A stretch of DNA of 64,000 nucleotides from Phoronis australis. Its lineage: Eukaryota; Phoronida; Phoronidae. The translations under genes and the position numbers were made by a program. Positions 37,801 through 49,800 of the stretch are shown piece after piece (position 1 is the first letter of the stretch; each line of letters begins with the position of its first letter). Where the stretch lies: positions 945,097 to 1,009,096 of the forward strand of contig NMRA01000044.1 in NCBI GenBank assembly GCA_002633005.1. Direction: 5' to 3'. A model generated the notes under the pieces. The model was not told the DNA's origin. It did no database searches and saw only the letters and a list, made by a program, of their open reading frames with translations.

Positions 37801-40800
37801 CTACTACATATAGCTCATTTGAAACAATATTTGTCAATACTTGTGTACCTTACAACTTATAACAACTGGACCATGGGTCGGTTTCACGAAAAGTGACTCA
37901 AGACTTAAGCCAGAAATTTGGTCTTACGTTCTATACAATTTTTGATAAATTATTAGTAAAAAGTAAAATCTCTGAGAATATACGCAATAAATTTAATGCT
38001 AGTTACTGATATGATTTTTGTACATTATCTTCAGACGGTGTTTTGCTCATAAGATTAATTTTTATTGGGAGCGCATGACCGGATATCTGTCCTAAGTATT
38101 ACGTCACTCACGAGACACACCCTAAGCTTGTGCAACGGAGATCGCTCAAAATCCGACCTTGGTGTTTTCTAACAGAGTTTCAAGGCATTAGAAATACTTT
38201 CCTCAGACATATACGTCGGAAATTGATTTTTTTTTTTTTTTTTTTTTTTTTTACCTTATTATGGTCATTCAACAGTGACTTCATTGCTCGTCTTATTTTA
38301 ATCAGTGAGTGACATGTTGGGATAAATGACCCTCTTGGACTCTTTTGGTTGGCTGATATTTGGAACATTTGTCGTACGCAGGGAACATCCTTTTAACCGT
38401 TTTTACCTTGAATTCCAAGTGAACGACTGAACATTATCTTTTCACTGCCGCAAACTGACTAATTCTGTGACACTTTGCTTGTTAAACACACACGTTAAGA
38501 CGAAAAATTCTCCAATACCGAGCTTGTACCAAATTTTATAAATAGGCAGTACCGGCAGTCCCAAAATCAAAAATTGACCTTCTCCAAGTCTGTAATTAAT
38601 GCTGTTCGATACAGGCTACACGTGTTTCAAAGTTTGCGGTATTGTAACACGTTACCAGTCAGAAACAACGCCTGCTCTGCGTATGAGTAATATGCTACCA
38701 CGATTACAACACAAAACAATCGTATAAATCACCCTCCACGGGAATCCAGCAAACTCAACATCCGCTTACTGATCTGTGACTGCTATCGATTGTTTTAACC
38801 CTCTCACGGTCAACCAAATGTCATAGGATGCCGTCATAAAACAGCGACGTTTCCACTGATTCTTAAAACAACCAACTTATCAAACCTGGTGGTGAAAACT
38901 GCCAACTTGGTCTGCACAAAAGTAGAATAGAAAAAAATTAAGAGTGCAATTTAGAATGTAAAGATTAGAGCCCGTACCCCGGTTACACTAGTGTACATCA
39001 ATAGAGTCACTGGACGATGCCCAGTGCTGTATATTCAGGTCACAGCTGTAACTTGCGTGCAACGAAAGTAGTCCCGGCAGACGATCGTGACTTGGTCATC
39101 AAGTAACGCTGAGCCTGTGTCGATGTGCGTCTCGAGTTTTAGTTGAGCGGCGCCAAATTAAGTAGGCTATGTTTTGAAACTGACAACCTTTTTTATGAAC
39201 TTGCCTTATCTTGGTTGGTTGTTGCATTGGTTGGTTGGTTGGTTGATTGTTTGATTGAGATGCTGTGTGTGAATTTGTAAAATCAAAATAAACATGGAAT
39301 TCCGGGTATGTTCAAGCTATCTCAAGATTAAGGAAACTTGCGTTTGCATGAGTTATTGTTAAGAAAAATAGTTAGATGCCGAAAACCGACAGGCACCACT
39401 TGGCTTTGTTCACGTCTGAAAACTTTAAGACCACTACTTTGGCAATAAACCTCGCCTTGCAACAAAAAAACTTTTGATTTTGATTACTTACCGATATGAA
39501 ATGATCTCGGCAATTATTACTTTGTCAAATTGGAGGTCTAGTGCCTCGGAAGTGCTGGCAAGCTCATAGAACCCCAAGTCAGTTCGGTGTTTATAAGCTT
39601 GGTCTAAAGAAATAAGAATTGTCAGTTCATATCGAGCCCAGAGGTCACTTGTAAACTGAGTAAGGAATAATATAAGACCAATTATATTACAGTAAGTGGC
39701 TTAAATTAGAACTTTTTTGACAGAAAACACTGTTTTCATGCCGCATTAAGCTCAAGATTGGTTGAGTGACCCCGGAGTTCCAAATTGCGGACGAGTATTA
39801 ATGGCGGATTTAGAGGGGGCCATAGCCACCCCTAAAATTCGGGCCAGATAACATTTGGCAGTTCGGGGGTGCAAATGTNATCTTGGATCCGCCTCTGCAT
39901 ACGTGTGATTTTAGTTTACCCAATGAAACAAATGTCAACCAGAGAGCGGATAAGGGGTTGTGGATTATTATGAATTGTACAAACTCGAATTAAGAGGTAT
40001 TTTGAATTAAATGAACGGAAGGTGTCACTGGAATCAGTACGCCAGTGAGTATCCATTGGTGCATCAAAGTTTGACAGGGTCGCCTAAACAGTTCCGTTTA
40101 TTGCAAAACATGTGTTGTTCAAGAAATGTGTTGCATATGTGTGTTTTATTAAATGTATACGATAGTGCCATACGGAAACAAGACTATTGTGTCGAATGAG
40201 CGACCTCTTTCGTGCTCTCTGTGTGTATGACTCTATTCGTTTGGCAATTTTAGGGTGTGAAGATTTACGCCATCCAGGCCCGTAACCTTCACAGGGCGGA
40301 CTATTTCTATAAAGCCGTAGCTCATAACACGAATGGATTCCATCTGCGATTGACCAACTTCGACAATATTTTCACTTTCATCATGGCCATCAGCTATCGA
40401 GCTTTCGGACTTGAATATCTGAAGGTATGTTGGCACTTTATTCCCTTGCAATAGATCTAGGGCAATCAGTGAAAATCTACATCTTTTGGTGGAAGTGACA
40501 TTGCCAGCTATTCATGTATACTTTCGACCACTTTCCTGACTTTTTAAAAATTTTGGCAAAAAGGTTTTACTGTACGGAAGACAACATTTATGGTTGTATT
40601 TGTAAATGTTCTCTGTGTTGCTTTACAAGTAGTTGAGGGTATACGAGGTCTGTGTGTTGGACTCTCCGGTAATCAGAGATTATGGGCTCCGCACAGGGTG
40701 TTGCAGTTGTGTGCATGTAATGGTGACTTTGAACAAGGCACTCCTCCAGACTTCAGAGTTGGAAATGAGCACAAGCCATGACTGGGATCATAGTTCATTA

Positions 40801-43800
40801 ACAACTCATTCACAACTCCGGCATTTTCCCATAAAATTTCCACAGGAGGCGCCACTCTCTTCAATAGTACAACTTAGCTTCTGGTTAGTGAGCAGACGAG
40901 GTACTTACCGTTCCCATATACGAGAGATAGTAGGCCTAATATGGATTGTTCGTGCAACACGACTTTTCAATGGTTTACAGAAGGAAGTAAAAGTTGGGAC
41001 ATTCCGATTGGTTTGAAAATAATTAAAGCAGTGTGCTGACGTAGTTCTCAACATCAACCAATCTTGCATGAAAGGTTGAAGGTTATTTTCCACTATTAGT
41101 AAAGCAACACAAAGAACATTAAGTAAAGGTCTTTGCGGTTGCTGCAACCGAAGAATCAAGCTAAAGCAATGCATTCTACACTAGTTCGTGGTTTTGGTAC
41201 GGAAAAGATAGAAAAGGCGTCAAACAAAGCAACAAATCGCTAAACTTTCCCGCTTTTTCCCTTACCATCAAATATAGGACAAGCGTCCAAACCGTTCGTA
41301 CCTTTCGTAGCACTGTGAAAGAGTGCAGTCGCGGACAATAGTGTGAGCTTATAATCTTTTGCATCGAAAATACTGCAGAGCTCATGGTCCATGTACTGTG
41401 CTACAATGGACTAGCGCACAGCCCTAAGCCGAGTTTAAAGGCTCACATTCGCAGTCACTCTAGAAAAACTGGAGTTAGCAACCAGCCCAAAGAACCTGGT
41501 AGGTTGTGAAGGGTTTACGTTTCTCAGCAGCGTTGTACATTTTTTATTTTAGTACGTGCACTTGATTTGAAAATTAATTTTGTCAACGTAGCTTTTCGAA
41601 GAGGAAGTGACATATAGACACAAGACGAGAGGTGAAATTATGGACTCGAAATTAAAAAGATTGTTCCGTACACTGAAAAGGTCGCAGGAGTTTTCCGACA
41701 GACGAACCACGATCACCCCGACTCGGCGTTACAGACCAACCACTCCGACTACCGTTCCCACGACAACAGAATCTTACCAAGGAACACAGGTATGCAGGCA
41801 GAACAGATGTAGATTGGCGGTACAGATAGTCACGTTGGCCAATGTTGGAGTCATATTTCTCTTTCATAAGAGAGTCCGTGCAAGGAATCTTGATTTTGCT
41901 TACCATAGCACCCAACGCATGCTTCCAGTGATGGTGTTGGTAACGACTTGAAACATAAACAGTTGGAAATTGTACTGTTGCGTGTTTCCAGTGCAGGACC
42001 TACTCAAAGTCTCCATTGAATGTTTCAGGTCAAAGTTCAGGCTCTGCGCATTCGCTCCGACATTGCTTTCAGGTACGCGACGACAATGGTCGAAAGTGTG
42101 CTGAAAAATGTGCTACCCACTGCACAGGAAGTAACATTCAAAGTGAGGCTGCCAGATCCCGCTTTTATTTCAAACTTCTCCATGTAAGTCTATACGACAC
42201 TCATTATCATGAGCAGTGAGCACATTGGTGGATTTTGAAAGGATTCACAGCTTTTTGTGGTACACAAGGTGAATTTAATGGATGACGAATGAACGTTCTA
42301 CGCCACTATTTGATAAGAATTAATGAAGTTGCTGAGAACAAATATGTGATTCCAAGAATCTTTGAATGAAACACTTTGTTACGAGTCGAATCTTTTTCAA
42401 TACCTTATTTAACATATATTCTTACAACGACAAATCGAGACTGACAGCATATTAGGGAACTGCAAAGTGCATCCTACATTTGGCTTGCACCTTTCCACAT
42501 GAGATTTATCTCTTAGAACAATTGATGGGAAAACGTATCCACGCCACAATTTAATATGAATTAATGAAGTTGCTTAGAACAAATATGTGATTCCAAGAAT
42601 CTGTGAAAGAAATACTTTGTTAGGAGTCGACTCTTTTTCAATACCTTATAAAACCTATATTCTTACAACGACAAATCGAGACTGATAGCATATTAGGCTA
42701 CTGCAAAGTGTGTCCTACATTTGGCTTGCACCTTTCCAAATGAGATTTATCGCTTAGGACAATTGACGGGAAAACGTATCACGCCGAAGTAAAAGAGAAA
42801 GAGAAAGCAAAACGGGAATACAACAAGGCAAAGTCTGAAGGAAAGACCACGGGCCACGTAGAGCAAACGTGAGTCCTGCTGAGACATATTTTCTTGCGAA
42901 GCAAGTTTGTGTTTTGCAGTCTAATCGATGTCATTTAACTGAGCATTTCAATAAGTTAAATCATCACTAATTTTGAGAATTGGCAATCAAAAATTTCCCG
43001 ATTAGAGATTGATCATGCTCTAGTTTAAATACTTTCTCCGGGTTTGTTTTGACGATTAATGCGTGATCGTGGATCGTAGACTAATGTTGTATTTTCATTT
43101 TTTCACCAAATGAGACGGGCTTTCCTGGAGAACATCAACTTTATGTTGAATTGTTTAGTTGTTTGCAATCGTGACGCTTATTAATACATAGTATGTGTTG
43201 TTTCAGGGAAAGAGAAGTGAACAATTTCAAAGTGTCGGTAAACGTAGGAGGCAATGATAGCGTACAATTCAATTTGATGTACCAGGAGTTGCTAGAGCGT
43301 AGACTGGGCATGTATGAGCACAGGGTATATGTAGATGCCGGACAGATTGTACCCGAATTTACTATAGACGTTTACATCAAAGAGTCTCGTGATTTATCGT
43401 ACGTTCGCGTGCCGCCTATCCAAAGCGAGAACACCAACGTAATCTCAGTCACTCAAGGTATTTATGTCACTTGATAACGACAGCCACTGATTTCCCCTGA
43501 TCAGACGTGTAGAGAGCCGAAATTTAGTAACGATAGCCAATGACTTTCTCCTGTTCAGAGAGTGCCAGAACTATATTGCATTGTACAACTTGATTGTGTG
43601 AGGCCTTAAGTAATGAAATTCCAGATAATTCTCAAATCCGCTCAATTCTTTAACCCAATCTCTTTCGTATTTGGTCGAATGCCTGTTGGTGCTGTATATT
43701 GTTTTTCACCGTATGATGCGGTCACCATGCCCCGTGGGTCGTAGTTTTGGATATTTACTTAGTTTAGGAACGGCATGGCATCAATTTAAAACCTTCGGCC

Positions 43801-46800
43801 TTGACAATTGACATCCTTGCAGGCGATGGGCGTTTTTGTATACATCTTTTGGAAACTCACACAAGTTACGTAGTAAAGTTCGTTCGTGTGAGTGGAAAAC
43901 GCGCATTTCGCCTAACGTTCAATAGAGCGCCCACAAGTAGGGCATTGAAACAATGGTGCTGTCTAAAACTGAAACTACGGCATAATCTGTCCACATCTAT
44001 CCAGTTAGAACACCAACGAGCGACCAGAAGATTTTTATCAATGCCTGATGGTCGTTGTGGCGGTCAGTCTATTGGGGAAAGATACGCACTATAATCACAT
44101 GACGACGAAATCGGCCTAGTACAAGGAATGACATTAACACTAAAGAATTTTGTGGTGCGTAATTGGCTGCGATTAACCCATTAGAACTAATCTAGTCTTG
44201 CTATGGGACTGAGCTCAGGACACGCACATTTTCTAGTATTAGACTTGTGCCGATGATGCAGGCGTATGATCGAACCACATGACAGCTCCATCCGTTGTGT
44301 TCATTGTTGGTCCAACCTTGATTTTAAGTGAGAAGCGTTCCTTGCTAGTCACCTATGTGGTACCAAACATAGTAAAGCGACCAATTTTCGCTAGAATTAC
44401 TACTTCTGTAGAATTTTCATCATTTCACCGTTCGAGCAGATCAACTCTGAAGAAGTCTGCGATGCGCCACCCATTGACCAAGCTCCATGTCCGAAGCGTG
44501 AAGTGGTAGACTCTAGTCATTCTGACTACGTTCAACTTGGGGCAAAACAGTACCCGCCGAAATCCGATTCCGCCATGTGTTATTCAGTTACCACACCGTG
44601 AAGGTGCGGGGAACCTCAGCACTCCAGAAGTCGGTTAGTTAACTTCAACAACTGCTCGACGCCGTGTGTGGCCGCAGCGTTTTTAAGCCACTTGGATATC
44701 GGTGTTTCAGTGGAGAACACTGTAATGTACATCCTTGTTTAAATGCCCAAAGGTGGCGTCGACTTCACGCAATTCACAGTCGAAGCCATGGCCATTGTTC
44801 ATACCGCATGTCGATCACTCTTTTAGTGAAAAGTCAAATGCTCCTTCCGGCCGCTTTACGTCTATCTCAGGCAAGGTTTTGGTGGGTGACAGTGCGTGCT
44901 TATGTTTTGACTGGTCGATATTACGTTGTTTTGAACAAATTGGCGGGCAGGTGTTCCGTCATTGCACAGAACTGATTCTGATATTCTCTTCCAAAGGATC
45001 AGTTGACTCCAGAAATTCAGAAGTAAAGTGATGAATTGTGTCCATCTATTGTTACTTTAAGTTTCAAGAGATATAACGTGTTGTATAAACAAGTTACAAA
45101 CCATTACGAAAACATGGCAAGGGCATCTCCTATATTTTGTTAGAAAATCCCATGGCAACCGTCGATCGAACATCGCCAAACACCGCCCACATCCGTTTTC
45201 ATCCAACCACGGAAGACCAGGCGAGAGCTTCGTCAAATGGAATGCAGGGACAATTTGTAGTTCAGTACGATGTAGACCGACAGCCCGGTATAGGTGAAAT
45301 ACAAGTACGTAAGTCTGATAACCTAACTAGAAAATTCGTAAATACCATCCACACCTGCGCGGCAGCTAGCGGCCAGTCTTTATTTTAATTGGTACCCAAA
45401 GATGTCCTGTTGGGTCAAATACATGGACTTGTGGTCACCAATAACAGTTTAATTTCACAATGCATTTTCAGTGCATGGCACTTCAAACTATAGCGTTTAT
45501 CTCTGGCATTGCATAAGTGCTGAAATCAGGGCATTTCATTAAATTTTAGGTAGTTGACGGATATTTTGTTCACTACTTCGCCCCACCCGATCTGATGCCG
45601 ACTGACAAGAACGTCATGTTTGTTCTGGACACCAGTGGCTCCATGCACGGTGACAAACTTCAACAGCTGAAGGACGCGATGTTGACCATTCTGAATGACC
45701 TTCGGCCGAACGACTACTTCAATATCATTACTTTCTCGAGTTTTCTTCGCTACTGGAACAAGGTAGAGATGGTGCCGGCAACCCCAAAGAATGTTAAAGA
45801 AGCCGAGAAGTTTGTCAGAAAGTTTTTAGCCGTTGGAGGTAAGAATTGATCCTAACGAAGCAGCAAATTGATTATTTCTCATTTCTGCAACAGCAGTGTA
45901 GCTGGGTGTCGTTTGGAAAATGAGAAGTTGTACGGGAATGTTTATTATTCAATGTCATGGAAATGTCGCACGCACATACAAGGTAGTATTTCTATTTGAC
46001 CATTCCAATGAATCTACAGAAAAGAAAGTCGGTATAACAATATTAGCTAGTGAGGGCATGCACGTACAATTACAACTAAATTCGAGAAATACACAAATTG
46101 CAAAACATGATACCTTAGTCCCGTCTGTACAGTACGACACCTTATCCCAAAGTGATCTGCTCATTAAGTGCCTGTTGAAAGTAGACTACGCACGACAGAA
46201 CAATAAGCCTCTTCAATTATACGTACACATATGCAAATAAGGTATAGAATACCGCGCACATCGAAATACACGACAATGCCGCAGCACTTGTAGAAGCAGA
46301 GCAGAGAAATTTCAAGAAACGCATAGCAGCTATTTTCCGTTTTGTGTAAGATGTAATTTCGATTCATTCTGAGAATATTTAAGACTATAGTTATTTTTAC
46401 TTTCCTCTTTTTGTACGTCATCTTTAACTGTATCCACAGTTAATTCTAGTGTGACATTTTGCAGGTACTAATATCAACGATGCTGCGTTACGCGGCATGA
46501 AGTTCTTGGAAAACCACGTTAACAAGAGTAACTCACGAATACCGTCCATGTTGTTCTTTCTTACCGACGGGACACCTACCGATGGTGAGACGAACAAAGA
46601 AAAGATTCTGGAAAATATCCGTAACAAGAACGGCGGCAACTTCTCGGTATTCACCTTAGGGTTTGGAAATGGAGTCGACTTCAAACTGCTCCGACAGATG
46701 GCTCTGCAAAATAAAGGATTCGCTAGAAAGATATTTGCCGACGCCGACGCTGCGCTTCAACTGCAGGGCTTCTACGATGAAGTCAAGTCGCCGCTATTGA

Positions 46801-49800
46801 ATAATATTGTATTTAAGTAGGTACAGCTGTGACGTCATTAAATTTGTTCAGTAAAGATTGTCTGGTATGCAGGCATGACTGCCAATCATCATCGACTATT
46901 TTGTAATACCTTTCTGTGCAGGAAACGTAGTTGTTAGGGAATTTTTGATGATGGGTCGGATTAGTAAGCAATTGCGCTATCTCCAAAAATTCTTAAGCCG
47001 GAGCTCGGGGTCTAACCTTTTTGCTTGAAATCGAACTCGAAAAACATTTTTCACGTTTTCCGTTTTCCAGTTTAAGGATTTCCATTTCCATTTTTTTTTA
47101 AATACAATCTCTTGATCATTGCCTATTATTATGTTCTGGAGTATGGTAGTGTTTACTTGATGACCCTAAGATTCGAGATGCAAACTCGAGGAGAAACTAG
47201 AGATTTTGAGCGAAAAAGCGAGAGCCCAAGTTCAGACTCGAACTTACAACTTTAATGCAGGGGTCATCAAGTGGAAAATAGGATTACACAATCAAAAATG
47301 TAAACCATAACATACGCGAGCACACAAGTATAGACAATTATTTGATTTGGTATTCAAGTAGAACAAAAAATGACAAAAAAACCTTTTCGAGTGCAAAGAA
47401 TAGATCCCAGGCACCGGTCTAACCTAGTGATTGAAAACATCAAGGTGTAGAATTTTCCGTTACCTTTACTTTTTTGACATTATTTTCCCGATAAGTTACG
47501 TCGGTGTGGACGTTAATGAGTCGGTCACCACAGAGACTACATTCAGCAACTACTTCAATGGATCAGAAATCATCGTCAGTGGCTTTCTACCCTCTTGGAA
47601 ATCAGGAGCAAACCTGGTGGCGCAGGTTTCAGGTACGTAGGGGAAGCTTGTTTTTGTCAGGACCTAGATTTACAAGGCCAAATTACGAGAAAACGGGTTT
47701 TTAGAGAAGTCACAGACACGTCTTTCAGTCCAAGGAGCAAATATTTGATTTAGATTGCTTGGCCTGAACTTGTTCCTCACATAGATAAGGAGTGCTTTTG
47801 AATATTGCAGCTCAGTCAAATTTTGGGAGCCTGGTGTTTGAGGGCGAGACAAATCTCTTACCCGAAGAACCAACGTCATCGCCGCCATCTACCGACACAG
47901 TAGGCAAGTTCACGGAAAATTTATGGGCCTATTTAACTATAAAGAAGTTGCTGGACCGAGAGCTGAAATTGCAAGATGCTGACGAGAAGACCAAATTGAA
48001 AGAGCGTGCTCTTCAGCTGTCTCTGAAGGTGTGTTGATAACGAATTCAAATAAATAAAAGTGTTTAAAGGAAAATTCGTCGGAAACTGTCCCCCGCACTG
48101 CGGTGGGCTCAGCTTCTGTTGGATCTCTATTGAACCTCCTCGCCCGAAACGTATTTGAAAAATCCCGCAAAAACATCCGGCACAAATTTTAAGGACGCTG
48201 ATAGATTGATTGGTGTTCTTAGGAATTACAATTGGCGCCCCTTAAAATATTTTTTGTTTAGCCACCCATTATATACACTATCGGAGAATCCTCGCCTCTG
48301 GATACGTTACCTTAAATCGTCTCTCTAGGCATAGGCGGATTTAGGGGGGGGCCNTATTTTTGTTTAGCCACCCATTATATACACTATCGGAGAATCCTCG
48401 CCTCTGGGTACGTTACCTTAAATCGTCTCTCTAGGTATCCCCTCTCCCCCCTCCTTGAATGAATAGCCAGACTTTCGATCTAATGGCTACGTTTTCACCA
48501 ACTGTTCCTACAAACCTGGACAAGAATTATGACATCTGTGTTTGAATGTTTCAGTACCACTTCGTCACGCCACTCACGTCTTTACTTGTGATTAAACCTG
48601 ACGATGATTCAACTGAAGCTGCAACGACAGCGCCATCTGTAGCCGCAGCTACGACCTCAGGTCCTCGCGATCTCCTTAACACTAGACCACGTAAAAGTAA
48701 GCAAGATATTCAACGATTGTAATTAGTATTATTTTATCATTATTATTGTTATTAATTATTGTTATTGTTATTATGAATTGTACTATCTTGCTATTGCAGG
48801 AGTTAATAATGACCGTGGCATCGGTTTCGTACGTGGCCCATCTCCAGCCAGGGGAGCGGGTAAGTGCGAACTTTGTAGAACTTTATGAAATAACTTTATA
48901 ACATATACCTGTAACAATTTGATTTCATTGAATAAATGGATTTTGTTAAATTTACTTTGATTTGAAGTAAGTTTTTTATTTCTGTTTTATTTATTCTTTG
49001 TGGTCAATGAAATTTATTTAAACTTTGGATAACGTTTGTGTCGGATGTATAGCGGAGAATTTGAAGCAATAGGTCCGGATCTCATCCAAGAGGGCTCGTA
49101 ATGTGTTTTAGAAAATGGAATAGGATGACATTTGATTAAAACACCTGCGGGTTCTCTCCAAGCATATTCTCACGAAACTCCCAAAGAGTGCCAATTGGCC
49201 TCATCATTGGGACCCCTCTCCGAAAGAAGGTCCTATAACATGAAATTATATACCATTAAAAATTAGGAAATGAGCGACAATTTATGCAACCGTGTCAATC
49301 GAGTGTCCCTTTCATGTATAAAACATCTTTTTAACTCAACTCCCCGTTAGAAGTGTGACGTGGGTATATTCGAAAGGGGTTTCGGAGAGAGCACATAAGA
49401 GTGAAATATCTATTTCCCAATAGGCATGGTTTTGCGTCCACAAAACGCCCCCAGAGGAGTTCTTCCGCCAAACAAAGTGTTATGCTCTTTCGGAAGCGTG
49501 TACTTTTACTTAATACAGAATTCTTGTTCAGCGCTGGTCTTTAATTTAAAAGTGCTTTAAAAGGTAGTAAGTGACTACACTTGATATTAGATAATTAAAC
49601 TCATTGATGGGGGCGTCGGAGGAGTGATTTGTTTCAACCAAGCAACCGTTTAATGGACAAGTATTAGTGTGTAAATCCGAATCAAATAACATTTTGATCG
49701 ATTCGCAATAAGTCATTGGCAATTCAAAGTGGTTGGTCTAGTTTTCGGGCTTTTTTCTCCAAGTTAAAACGGTTCCATGTACAGTGTGCTGTAACGGGGA

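Larger units (their letters stand above)
34441..40253. other. Intron 3 of the ITIH-like gene, repeat-rich
   Basis: Holds repeat family C (36480-36620), family A (37205-37510), inverted family B (37624-37790), a poly-T run (38228-38252), a GGTT microsatellite (39211-39257) and family B again (39799-39893) with an N inside. Open frames up to 93 aa were examined; none has splice support or a recognisable domain. Confidence 0.6.
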
